A stretch of 37,058 nucleotides of DNA from assembly GCA_945916235.1 (NCBI GenBank), contig CAMEGQ010000020.1, positions 1 to 37,058 on the forward strand, in the 5' to 3' direction. Position numbers and translations under genes: made by a program. The notes under the pieces are model-generated. The model had not been told where the DNA came from and made no database searches. It saw nothing but the letters and a program-made list of their open reading frames with translations. Positions within the stretch are counted from its first letter, which is position 1, and each line of letters begins with the position of its first letter. The DNA comes from an uncultured Porphyromonadaceae bacterium. Lineage in GTDB: Bacteria; Bacteroidota; Bacteroidia; Bacteroidales; Muribaculaceae. Below are positions 1 through 7,620 of the stretch, one piece after another.

Positions 1-312
1 CCGCGCAATGCGCCCCGCGCCCTGCCGCAGCGCCTCCACGGGCCGCAGCACCCGCTCCGATTACCCCTTTGATTTGGCGGAATATGTAGGAGGAATTTCG
101 CGGAATTTTGCGGAAATTCACGGTAAAAACGCTCCCGCGCACGCGTGATTTCCGAAAAGAATTACCACAGTCACGCGCGGGCGGCCACCTTGCCGAGGCC
201 GTGGGCGGTAAGGGGAGTTGCGAGTGGAGAGAGCGACCAAGGGTTAAGACGTATAAGCAGGAGCCGGTGTCGGGCCGTGCGCCCCGGCGGCGTGATGCGA
301 GCGGAGCGAAGG

Positions 313-373
313 CAATTTGTAATGCAGTAACTGCGTATACAATTTGTAAAGCAGTAACTGCGTATACAATTTG
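313..373. repeat. 27-bp direct repeat, 2.3 copies, with palindromic core
   Basis: Two adjacent 27-bp units (313-339 and 340-366) differ at one base and are followed by a 7-base partial third copy (367-373). Each unit starts CAATTTG and contains the palindrome GCAGTAACTGC followed by GTATA. Exact spacing and internal symmetry suggest a protein-binding site. The position beside the terminase gene makes a terminase recognition site one option, but nothing here proves it. Confidence 0.7.
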
Positions 374-436
374 AGAACATTACAGCCGGCGGGGCGAGCG
401 CACCGCCTTAGACACGGGCTTAAGCGAGATACGTCA

Positions 437-486
437 ACCCCCGGGAGCGAAACGGAATGAGCATAATCCGCTCCGCCCTCGGGGGT
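437..486 (-). terminator. Strong hairpin downstream of terL
   Basis: ACCCCCG (437-443) pairs with CGGGGGT (480-486). Further pairing continues inward, and an inner CGGA/TCCG hairpin sits at 453-470. It lies about 45 bp past the stop of the large terminase gene, where an operon end is expected. There is no U-run on either side, so intrinsic termination is uncertain; it may only protect the 3' end of the head-operon mRNA. Confidence 0.35.
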
Positions 487-530
487 GTGGGGTGGGGAGA
501 AATGTTATCCTGGGGCGAAGCCGGAGGCGC

Positions 531-2159
531 TCAAAGGATAGAGGATGTGACTGCGATAGTGGAATTGTGCTGCGGAAACTTCTCGCAGCCGATGGCTACG
601 GTGTCGAAAGCATCGGAGCCGTCCGTGCGTCCCTCGAGGCGGTCTTCATCCGTCTCGGCCAACTTCTCACCGCGCTTATCCTTCTTGCCGTTGTAGACGC
701 CGGCCGTCTGAATGGATACGAGGAGTTCCTCATTGTTCTGCACATTGAACATCGGCATCAGATGGGCACGGCCATCAAACATACGATTGATGAGCAGATG
801 CTTCAGCATATGGTCCATGGGCTTGCCGATATCCACGCGAGTGACGAGCCAGCCGTTGGCACGGAAGGCATTGAAGATCACAGTCTCGAACGTGACATCG
901 TTCACAGCATAGGAGCCATGCTTTGCCGTGGCGTCGAAATAGAATATAACCCTTTTGTTCTGATGATAGCGGTAGTAGTTGCAGAAGTCATTGACCAGCT
1001 CCACCAGTTTGCGCTCATACTTGACGAAAAAGCTTTTAAGGATAAGGAGCTTACGACCGCGGGGCTGTGCGGCCACGAGCCAATTGATATTGGCGTTGTA
1101 GTCGAACCCGATACAGACAGGCTGCTTGGGATCCACGTCGGCATCCATAAGGGATGTAGGCTCCTTGATCTTGTCGAAGTCGTAGGCGAGATTATCCAGA
1201 TGGGAGAAGTTGGTGGCCGAGTATTTGTGGCGCTCCGTCATTGAGGAATAGAAACCGTCGCGCATTATACCGATGCGCTTGCAGAGCACCGAGGTCTGGA
1301 ACGTAAGCGGCGGGAGATCTCGCTTGAGCTGCTTGATGAACGCTTCGCCGAGCAACACCATATTGTCGATAGTGGATACTTCCCGATAATCCACGGCCAC
1401 GGATCTCAACTGGCAGAGAGTGCGGTTAAGACGCGCGAGCTCGCCCCTCAGGTATCCGGGAGGCTCTACGCCCTTGGCCGTGAGCTCTCCGACTCGCTTA
1501 CGTATCACATAGATCTCATAGACCGTGGCGCGGATCATGTCGATAACTTCCGGCGTAGACTTCTTGTCCCAGTCCAGGAACCAGGAGCCCTTCTTAGTGA
1601 CCGGCATATCTGAGGATATCAGCATGGAATGGTGATAGAAGTGCTTACCGAAATACTGGCGGTTTCCTCGCAGCGCCGGGAAGGTCTCATCCTTGAGGCG
1701 CTCGAAGTCTATGAACTTGGCCTCGTCTATATCCAGGGCGTCATAACTCTGCGAGTTGGAAGTACCGGTGCGATCCTGGCTGATGATATAGCCGATGCTA
1801 CCGTTGCAGAACGACAGCACATTCTCGTAGTTGCGCACCGGAAAGATAGGCTCCTTCCAGCCCCATGAAGCGGGAGGCTGAATACCGATACACCAGTGGA
1901 CGTTGCGTTTAAATCCCCAGTTCTCCCAGTGGATGAGCATGGAGGGGAGCGTATTGGTGAGCGCGCGTTTGATGTTGGCCGAGACGAAACCGGTGATCGA
2001 GCCGGGCATGCGCTGGAAATTACGGAGATTCCAGAGCGCATGCACCATACCTTTGCCGAAAGCTCGTCCGGCCACAAGGATAGTGTCCTTCGCCTGAACG
2101 ACCGTCATAAGGTCGCGCTGCACGTCATTCAGGTAAACCTGCTGATTGCGTTTTTCCAT
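531..2159 (-). CDS. terL: Terminase large subunit
   Basis: ATPase-nuclease motor that packages phage DNA into the prohead. The 542-residue protein has a Walker A (AGRAFGKG, residues 30-37) and a Walker B (ALDIDEA, 141-147). A C-terminal RNase H-like nuclease has acidic residues in GFDYNAN (D353), YFDAT (D409) and the closing DGSDAFD motif (513-519). Length and domain order are normal for the family. The ATG at 2159 overlaps the upstream small-subunit candidate by 35 bp, implying translational coupling. It is the last gene of the head operon; only gene-free sequence follows. Confidence 0.93.
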   Translation of the reverse strand: MEKRNQQVYLNDVQRDLMTVVQAKDTILVAGRAFGKGMVHALWNLRNFQRMPGSITGFVSANIKRALTNTLPSMLIHWENWGFKRNVHWCIGIQPPASWGWKEPIFPVRNYENVLSFCNGSIGYIISQDRTGTSNSQSYDALDIDEAKFIDFERLKDETFPALRGNRQYFGKHFYHHSMLISSDMPVTKKGSWFLDWDKKSTPEVIDMIRATVYEIYVIRKRVGELTAKGVEPPGYLRGELARLNRTLCQLRSVAVDYREVSTIDNMVLLGEAFIKQLKRDLPPLTFQTSVLCKRIGIMRDGFYSSMTERHKYSATNFSHLDNLAYDFDKIKEPTSLMDADVDPKQPVCIGFDYNANINWLVAAQPRGRKLLILKSFFVKYERKLVELVNDFCNYYRYHQNKRVIFYFDATAKHGSYAVNDVTFETVIFNAFRANGWLVTRVDIGKPMDHMLKHLLINRMFDGRAHLMPMFNVQNNEELLVSIQTAGVYNGKKDKRGEKLAETDEDRLEGRTDGSDAFDTVAIGCEKFPQHNSTIAVTSSIL

Positions 2160-2763
2160 TCAGATGTGGCGGATTAAAGATATCGTCGAGCTCGGCGTCG
2201 ATCTCCTCGAATTCCACGTCTTCAGTCTGCTCGAGCCAATATTTGTTCTTAACCTCCTTGATACGGTTTCGGAAGTCGGGCATGCGCTTAATACCTATCA
2301 CGGTGGGATCGTCGGTGAAGTTAAGCACGATCGGCACCACCTTATCCAGGATATCGGCGCGGGGATCGTCGCGATCAAGCTGATGCACCTCCTTGAGAGC
2401 CTTGGCCGCTGCCACCATATCGCGGGTGTTGTTGGCCGCGTCGGCCTTCTCGTAGGCGCGGTTCAGCATCATCGTGACGCGATAACGCATGTAATCCTTG
2501 CTCACCTTCTGGAACTCCCCCAGAAGATTCTTGACCACGCGCAGATCTTCCCGGGCCACCGTGTCGCCGATACCATAGCGCGAACGCAGCTCGGCCACGA
2601 TATCGCGGTCGCGCTTCGAGGGATAGGAGAGCCAGTAGGTGTAGATGTCGCGCAGACGGACAATGTGGCGCATGGTGGCCTCCGGGAGTCCGGCTGCCAT
2701 CATTTTATCGGCGTCGGCAAAAAGATATTGCTGAGCGGCGTCTATGATTGCGGGTAGGGGCAT
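2125..2763 (-). CDS. Probable terminase small subunit
   Basis: A 212-residue, mostly helical, charged protein directly upstream of and overlapping terL. The N-terminal part (about 25-75) contains a run of short helices compatible with a DNA-binding region. The middle is helical, and the C-terminal 40 residues are acidic with a final tail rich in N, P and G. Small terminase subunits bind the packaging site and recruit TerL; position and overlap are the main evidence. The 95-residue product of the next gene upstream is the rival candidate. Confidence 0.6.
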   Translation of the reverse strand: MPLPAIIDAAQQYLFADADKMMAAGLPEATMRHIVRLRDIYTYWLSYPSKRDRDIVAELRSRYGIGDTVAREDLRVVKNLLGEFQKVSKDYMRYRVTMMLNRAYEKADAANNTRDMVAAAKALKEVHQLDRDDPRADILDKVVPIVLNFTDDPTVIGIKRMPDFRNRIKEVKNKYWLEQTEDVEFEEIDAELDDIFNPPHLNGKTQSAGLPE

Positions 2764-2766
2764 AGG

Positions 2767-3054
2767 CTAAAAGTCTTCGGCTGCTGTCATGTCATGGAGG
2801 AAAGCGCCGGTCATCTGGACGGCGAGTGGGGAGCCGACACGGGCAAACTCAAGTTCCAGTTTACGGAGCATGTGGGCCGTTTCCGCCTTCCCCTTGAAAT
2901 AGGCCCGGTGTGCCGCCGAGTACCGGTTGGAGAGCTCAGCCATGAAGTGGTCGGGATCGAGGCCCATAAGGATAGCTATCTCCCCGGGAGGCGTAAGCTC
3001 CGAAGCGAGCTCGCCGATTCTGTTAATCTCTTCCTGACTATACATGAAATTCAT
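2767..3054 (-). CDS. Small helical protein, possible DNA-binding terminase partner
   Basis: 95 residues, no recognised family. Residues 18-50 (TPPGEIAILMGLDPDHF and following) look like a helix-turn-helix: a short helix, a turn after MGLD, then a second helix. The rest is an amphipathic helical segment (GKAETAHMLRKLELEFA). Its place immediately before the small-terminase candidate, 3 bp away, supports a role in packaging-site recognition. It overlaps the stop of the PLD-like gene by 17 bp. A second Met four codons in (3045) is an alternative start. Confidence 0.55.
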   Translation of the reverse strand: MNFMYSQEEINRIGELASELTPPGEIAILMGLDPDHFMAELSNRYSAAHRAYFKGKAETAHMLRKLELEFARVGSPLAVQMTGAFLHDMTAAEDF

Positions 3055-3526
3055 TGATTAAGATTGAGTTGGCACGGCACTCTTCAAGTCCTTCTTTAAG
3101 TCTTGCGAAGGTGAAGGAATCGGTGGTGATGATGCCCGCCTCGTAGCGGTCGCCGCGTGTCTGATTCTGAGAAGTGACGATGGCAGCCTTGTTGTCGCCG
3201 GAGGAAAGCAGTACCACTTTCGAGTGATTCTGGCAGAGATATACGCTCTCGAAAGTGGACTGCATGAATTGCCTGAGAGCGATCGTCTTTCTGGCCGCAC
3301 GTAGGTCGCAGATCAATTCACAGTGAAGCACCTTCCCTTCCTTCTTCATGCGGTGCATTCTCCGGAGAAATTCTTCACTGGTGGAGAATGTGGAGATGGA
3401 GATATCGGCTCGGCCAATCTGATTGATGGTCCACTCAATCAAATCGGCTAACTGGATATCCTTTGCGAGGTACGGCTGCACCGAACATAATCCCAAAGGC
3501 TTCAAGGACGACAGTCTATTCGGCAT
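3038..3526 (-). CDS. Phospholipase D-like (HxK) domain protein
   Basis: 162 residues with a single PLD-superfamily half-site: HSKVVLL (H and K of the HKD motif) near residue 100, followed by a loop and AAIVTSQNQTRGDRYEAGII. The N-terminal half has the expected alpha/beta pattern (ADISISTF, LHCELICDL). PLD-family proteins cleave phosphodiesters, in phage usually DNA, and a single half-site protein would work as a dimer. The conserved Asp of HKD is not clear, so activity is uncertain. It starts on TAATG, sharing one base with the upstream stop, within the head/packaging operon. Confidence 0.6.
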   Translation of the reverse strand: MPNRLSSLKPLGLCSVQPYLAKDIQLADLIEWTINQIGRADISISTFSTSEEFLRRMHRMKKEGKVLHCELICDLRAARKTIALRQFMQSTFESVYLCQNHSKVVLLSSGDNKAAIVTSQNQTRGDRYEAGIITTDSFTFARLKEGLEECRANSILINEFHV

Positions 3527-4311
3527 TACTCAAAGTTTATGCCGATAGCTGTTAGTTCCTGGACTGTTGCCTCGGAAAATTCCGCACCGGCGTTTTTGAT
3601 CACACCTACGGCTGCCTGAATCTTCGACTTGGCGGCCTCGACCTTTTCGGCGTCAAGAAGATTGGAAGCAATGGCCTTCTTATACTTCGAAATTGTCTTG
3701 CGGGCCGCACCCACAGCCTTTACCATGTCGGCACCCTGAGCCTGATCGGGCGCTGCCTCCGGAGCCGGCGATGCGATGTAGGAATCGTATTCCTTGAGAT
3801 TGGCCCGGTATAGCTTCTCCGTCTCGTCAAGAATACGGAGTTTCTCGTAACGATCACAGGGCTGCGCGTCGGCCATCGCCTTGAGTTCGTTGAACAGAAG
3901 TACGATACTTTTGTAGCGCGCACCGTTGGAATCCCATAGCTCGCGGATATGAGCCGGGAGCGAATCGTGGTCGGGACGTTTGCCGGTGGCCACGGAACCC
4001 GACGTTATCTCGTCGTCGGTGGAAATAACCGGAGCGTCGGCGATGGTGGCCAGAGCTCTCGGCATAACTTCCGACTCCATTCTCGACACCTCCGAAACTG
4101 TGAGGTTGTCGAGGCGAATCCGGAGATACTTCTTGAGCTCGTAAATGAGTTTTTCCTTGAATTTCTCCGGGCGGAGCATCACTGAGTTATACAGGGCGCG
4201 GTTTCGGTTCAGCTGAAGCATAAGGGTGGCGCCCTCCTTGATATCACGCAGATGGTCGGGAGTGTCAAGCCACTCCTGGACTTTTTTTGTAAGAATCGGA
4301 TCGAGTTTCAT
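3526..4311 (-). CDS. Conserved-looking phage protein of unknown function (head operon)
   Basis: 261 residues, not assigned to a family. It is highly charged and predicted largely helical. Residues 1-80 are a helical block; a low-complexity linker (residues 180-195, rich in A, P, D) leads to a Lys-rich coiled-coil-like helix (AARKTISKYKKAI) and a small Ala-rich C-terminal domain. Placement between the probable tail-tube gene and the PLD/terminase genes suggests a head or packaging accessory role. The hairpin upstream (4334-4370) may set its expression relative to the abundant structural proteins. Confidence 0.6.
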   Translation of the reverse strand: MKLDPILTKKVQEWLDTPDHLRDIKEGATLMLQLNRNRALYNSVMLRPEKFKEKLIYELKKYLRIRLDNLTVSEVSRMESEVMPRALATIADAPVISTDDEITSGSVATGKRPDHDSLPAHIRELWDSNGARYKSIVLLFNELKAMADAQPCDRYEKLRILDETEKLYRANLKEYDSYIASPAPEAAPDQAQGADMVKAVGAARKTISKYKKAIASNLLDAEKVEAAKSKIQAAVGVIKNAGAEFSEATVQELTAIGINFE

Positions 4312-4333
4312 TTTCTATGTCTTAAAGATAATA

Positions 4334-4370
4334 GGCGCAACACGCGAGCCGTCGAGCCGCGGGTTGCGCC
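4334..4370 (-). other. Intercistronic hairpin in the head operon
   Basis: GGCGCAAC (4334-4341) pairs with GTTGCGCC (4363-4370), extended inward by CGCG/CGCG after one A-G mismatch. It lies between the stop at 4401 and the next start at 4311. No U-run follows on the minus strand, so it is more likely an mRNA processing or stability element (or a weak attenuator) than a full terminator. Confidence 0.5.
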
Positions 4371-4400
4371 GGGATTAGAGAAACAAGAGAAGAACCTGAC

Positions 4401-5000
4401 TTAACCAGCGGCCTCGAGAGTGCCGGTGGCGCAGTCCATCACGCCCTCGGCGGTCTTGAACTTGCCTTCGTAGAAAGGAGCGGGAGCGATATCCGTCACA
4501 GTGATTTCGAACTGGGTGCCCGAAGCATCCGTGACCTCCATGCCGGAATCCTGAGAGGTCTTGGTGTCCGTGCGGAATTTCTCGTTGCCGAGAATACGGA
4601 ACTTGCCGTCGCGCTGCTGTATGATGTACACCAGATCGTCGCTGTTGGCCAGACGGCAGAAACCGGCTGCCTCGGCGTTGTTGCCGGCATACTTCAGAGT
4701 GAGCGTATTAAGGAAGGTCTTGGAGGGCACATTGCCCTGGCTCTCCGACTTGATGTTGGAGGCAGTATCGAGGATATCGATCGAGAAGAACTTGGCATCG
4801 GCCGCCAGGGTGAAGTCGCCCTTGTAAGTGGCGATCGAGCCCATGGTGGCGGCTTCGTCGTGGGGACCCGGAAGGGTAGGCCAGCCTACGATCTGGCTCT
4901 TGGGGATTCCCCACGCCTGCTGGCGAAGACCGGGAAGAACGGTATCGCCCAGGCAATGCTCAAGAGAATCGTAGATATCGAGTGTCTGACATTTGGACAT
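4401..5000 (-). CDS. Probable major tail tube (or other abundant structural) protein
   Basis: 199 residues, directly downstream of the major capsid gene. The sequence alternates short beta-like stretches (GDFTLAADAKFFSIDIL, DDLVYIIQQRDGKFRIL, FEITVTDIAPAPFY) and ends in a small Thr/Gly/Ala tail, as tail tube proteins often do. I recall similar proteins in Bacteroides prophages but have no search to cite. A head decoration protein is the alternative. ATG at 5000; the 77-bp gap to the capsid stop contains only the in-frame Gly/Thr tail described in the findings. Confidence 0.5.
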   Translation of the reverse strand: MSKCQTLDIYDSLEHCLGDTVLPGLRQQAWGIPKSQIVGWPTLPGPHDEAATMGSIATYKGDFTLAADAKFFSIDILDTASNIKSESQGNVPSKTFLNTLTLKYAGNNAEAAGFCRLANSDDLVYIIQQRDGKFRILGNEKFRTDTKTSQDSGMEVTDASGTQFEITVTDIAPAPFYEGKFKTAEGVMDCATGTLEAAG

Positions 5001-5077
5001 AATCTTGAGTTTTTTGAGTGTTAGGATTTGGGAGTTTAAGTACCGGTGCCGGTAGTGCCGCCGCCGGTTGAAGCGGG

Positions 5078-6079
5078 TTACTCGTGGAATTTACCGACAA
5101 GGAGTCTGGAGGGATCGATGCTTTCGTAGTCGAAGCCGAAGAAGAGAGTGGCCACAAACGAGAGGACGAACGGATGGTACTTCTCTACGCTGATATTCTC
5201 CAAGTCTCCGAGCTGATCGGTGGCGATGAGCATGTTATTGCGCTGCGAGAGCTGCATGAACTTGGAATTCGCTTTGCCGGCGAAGGGCACGAAACGGATG
5301 TTGGGGAAGCCCTCGACAACCATCTGATTGAACTGGTCGTAAATGGGAGAGTTTCCGGTGGTAGCCTTGTAATCGTCGCGGTATGCGTAGATAACAGAGC
5401 GGGGCACATAGAGATTCAGGCCTTTAGCCTTCGAATCCTCGCCGTCCTCACATTCGAGAAGCTCGTCGGAAGCGGCGCGACAGAAAGCCGTGATAAGATC
5501 CACGGCGTTGTTGGATGTGATTGCCTCCGAGAACTCGAACAGGTTGCCTTTGGTGGTGGCGATGTTACCGGCGGTGATCTCGGCAGCCGTCACTGTGTCA
5601 ACACCGTTGAAGAGATCCACAGTCTTTGTGCCGGAGTCATTGCGGACGGCGTCGAAAAGGTGGAGAAGCAGTGACTTGCCTATCTTTCCGGCCATAAGCG
5701 AAAGGACCTGAAGCGCGATTGGCACGTTTTTGAGTCCGTCACCCTTGACGATCGAAGAGCCATAGATGGACTGATAGACCGAATTGGGGTCGAATTCCTT
5801 CACTATGCTGCCGAAATAGGATTTCAGCGTGCGGCCTTTTGCGTTGATATTCTCACGGTCAACGCGATAGGGATCATAAGGGCCAAGCTCGAAATTGCCG
5901 TCAATCGCGCCGACGGTCTCGCTGCCACGGATACCGGTGCGGACGGTGAAATAATTCAGGGCATAGCCCAAAGAGAGAACGGCTACCTTAAGAAGCTCCG
6001 TTCTGTACTTGTTCGCAGATTGTGCGAGCGAGTCGGGAGTGATGATCACTTTACCGGCGGGGTTGGTGGAATCTGCCAT
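5078..6079 (-). CDS. Major capsid protein
   Basis: 333 residues. Identified by position immediately after the protease-scaffold gene (2-bp gap) and by HK97-like features: a long N-terminal helical arm (about 10-50), a mixed alpha/beta body, a P-domain-like helix and a final FFGFDYESIDP segment. It contains the phrase NLYVPRSVIYAYRDDY, of the type found in the A-domain of such proteins. It forms the icosahedral shell. The ochre stop at 5078-5080 is followed in frame by a short Gly/Thr-rich extension and a second stop. Confidence 0.75.
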   Translation of the reverse strand: MADSTNPAGKVIITPDSLAQSANKYRTELLKVAVLSLGYALNYFTVRTGIRGSETVGAIDGNFELGPYDPYRVDRENINAKGRTLKSYFGSIVKEFDPNSVYQSIYGSSIVKGDGLKNVPIALQVLSLMAGKIGKSLLLHLFDAVRNDSGTKTVDLFNGVDTVTAAEITAGNIATTKGNLFEFSEAITSNNAVDLITAFCRAASDELLECEDGEDSKAKGLNLYVPRSVIYAYRDDYKATTGNSPIYDQFNQMVVEGFPNIRFVPFAGKANSKFMQLSQRNNMLIATDQLGDLENISVEKYHPFVLSFVATLFFGFDYESIDPSRLLVGKFHE

Positions 6080-6081
6080 TA

Positions 6082-7137
6082 TCAGAGAGCATTTTTGATT
6101 TCGTTAAACAAATCCGAGGCATTGAAATCAGCCTTGGCACCTTCGCCCTCGATATCGTTGGTGTCGGCTCCGGGTCCGTCCTTGAGGTTCTTGACCTGCT
6201 CTTCGAGCTCGGCGATCCTCTTTTCGTTGGCCTTGATGGTCTCATCCTTCTTGGCCACGTCGGCGGACAAAGTTTTGATGTGATTGTCGATGGTCTCCAT
6301 CTCTTCGGCCTTGATTGAAACGTAGCCCTCGGCGTCGGAGGTCAGACCGACATCGAGCTTCAGGAGATCATCGACCGCAGAAAATTTCCGGGTCTTCATT
6401 TCCGAATTCATTTTATTGGTGGAACTTGTGTTTTCGTCTGCGACCTTTTCGCCTTCGGCATCCTTGGCCGGGAAGATCGAATTGACGATTTTACCGATCA
6501 GATTCTTTCGGGGCTGCTCGGCGGGGTCGGAAACGACAGAGAGACCTAAGGTCGAAATGCCGAGGGCGTTGAATTTCCTTTCCGTGTCGGGAGTGAAATT
6601 CAGCTTCTTCTCGCCGTCCATCTCCGAGATCTCGTCGATAAAACCGTAGCTCAGCGCTTCTTCGGCGGTGAGCCAGCGGCCCTCTCTGAGGATATTCAGG
6701 ATCTCCGAGACCTTCTTTCCGCACTTGGCGGCATACATATTGGCGAGAACGACATCTATCTTGTCGTTTTCCTTCTTGTTGGCCTCCAGCTGTTCGATGA
6801 GCTGCTGCATCTGGTCCGCGTTGTAGTTGCCCCATGCGTCGATGAAGTTTGAGCATTTATGCACAAGGAACATGGCATATTTGCTCATCACTATACGCTT
6901 GGCACCCATTGCGATGATGGTTGCGGCGGAAGCGACAAAGCCGGAAAGATACACGGTAACATCCCCATGGTCGATGAACTGCTGCCGTATATCCAGGCCA
7001 TGGTCAAGATCGCCTCCAAGGGAAGTGATCTTAACGTCGACATGCTTGCCTTTGTAGGGGGCAAGGACTCTCCGGACATACTGTTTCGAGTATCCCCAGA
7101 GGCCAATTTGGTAGTCGAGAATAAGTTGATAATTCAT
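6082..7137 (-). CDS. Head maturation protease fused to scaffold-like domain (ClpP-type)
   Basis: I take the ATG at 7137 as start (351 aa); the TTG three codons upstream is less likely. Residues 1-185 form a ClpP-like serine protease: GGDL strand, nucleophile Ser70 in GFVASAA, His93 in FLVHKCS, and the closing motif LTAEEALSYGFIDEI. From about residue 240 it becomes an acidic scaffold-like region with a coiled coil (TLSADVAKKDETIKANEKRIAELEE is its core, near 285-310). The protease should process prohead proteins and the tail part should direct shell assembly. First gene of the head operon, 13-18 nt downstream of the predicted transcription start. Confidence 0.85.
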   Translation of the reverse strand: MNYQLILDYQIGLWGYSKQYVRRVLAPYKGKHVDVKITSLGGDLDHGLDIRQQFIDHGDVTVYLSGFVASAATIIAMGAKRIVMSKYAMFLVHKCSNFIDAWGNYNADQMQQLIEQLEANKKENDKIDVVLANMYAAKCGKKVSEILNILREGRWLTAEEALSYGFIDEISEMDGEKKLNFTPDTERKFNALGISTLGLSVVSDPAEQPRKNLIGKIVNSIFPAKDAEGEKVADENTSSTNKMNSEMKTRKFSAVDDLLKLDVGLTSDAEGYVSIKAEEMETIDNHIKTLSADVAKKDETIKANEKRIAELEEQVKNLKDGPGADTNDIEGEGAKADFNASDLFNEIKNAL

Positions 7138-7154
7138 GTTATCCAAGTTTACCG

Positions 7155-7189
7155 CAAATGTAACTTGGTAATTACTTGGATAAAAAGAC
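7155..7189 (-). promoter_or_regulatory. Late promoter of the head operon
   Basis: On the minus strand: GTCTTTTT (7189-7182), 19 nt, TACATTTG (7162-7155) followed by C. The -7 element fits the Bacteroidetes TAnnTTTG pattern; the usual TTTG at -33 is replaced by TTTT. Same layout as three other promoters in this genome. Two ACTTGG copies 11 bp apart (7163-7168, 7174-7179) lie in the spacer, and an inverted copy (CCAAGT, 7143-7148) covers the start region, suggesting operator control. Confidence 0.65.
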
Positions 7190-7195
7190 GGGATT

Positions 7196-7612
7196 TCAGT
7201 CTAAAACAGGCAAAAGACCTAATGTATCGGTGTATTCCACAGTGAGGGTGCATCCCGATTGTCCGTTGGCAGCGTCCGGAAACATATCGGATGTGTTCAC
7301 TATCGGGAAGGGGGATTCGCAGGTGCCCACAAGGAAACGGTCGCCCGATACCGTAGTGACCAGAAAGGCGAGCTTGCGGTTATTCACCCTGAAACGCTCC
7401 GGGAGCAGCGCTTTGATAGTGGTGGTGAAGAGCCGGCTCTTGTTGTCTACCTTTGACGCCACCTCCATAGAGGCGAGATCCGCAAGAGGTATTTCTTTGA
7501 AATTGCGCCAGAAATTGAGCATAACTCCAAGTCCCGGGACGATAGTAATATGCCGGAGCAGTCGTGTTTCGATATACCGGATCGATTTGATGTTGTCGAG
7601 AATCTGAAGCAT
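7196..7612 (-). CDS. Phage protein of unknown function
   Basis: 138 residues, no family recognised. Mixed hydrophobic and charged sequence with a central alpha/beta pattern (RKLAFLVTTVSGDRFLVG) and no catalytic motif. It sits between the 10-bp tandem repeat array upstream and the head-operon promoter downstream. It may be the first gene read from a promoter near 8243 together with the 160-residue protein upstream. ATG at 7612. Confidence 0.6.
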   Translation of the reverse strand: MLQILDNIKSIRYIETRLLRHITIVPGLGVMLNFWRNFKEIPLADLASMEVASKVDNKSRLFTTTIKALLPERFRVNNRKLAFLVTTVSGDRFLVGTCESPFPIVNTSDMFPDAANGQSGCTLTVEYTDTLGLLPVLD

Positions 7613-7620
7613 GGGAATCG

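Larger units (their letters stand above)
1..530. other. Gene-free segment next to terL (left half of the junction region)
   Basis: No convincing protein gene is seen here; the short ORFs have no recognisable features. The segment is GC-rich and full of potential hairpins: GAATTTC..GAAATTC at 93-119, CCTTGCC..GGTAAGG near 190-215, GGCGG..CCGCC near 390-412, and the long hairpin at 437-486. It also holds a 27-bp direct repeat at 313-373. If the molecule is circular it joins positions 36336-37058 into about 1.25 kb without genes between terL and the next leftward gene. Candidate roles are a packaging site or a structured RNA. I see no Bacteroidetes-type promoter in it on either strand. Confidence 0.6.

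Noticed and set aside
492-1244. Long plus-strand ORF (250 codons) opposite terL.
   Set aside because: It lies antisense to a gene with clear TerL motifs and has no recognisable domain; shadow frame. The same holds for the long antisense frames at 21136-21864 and 31424-32320.
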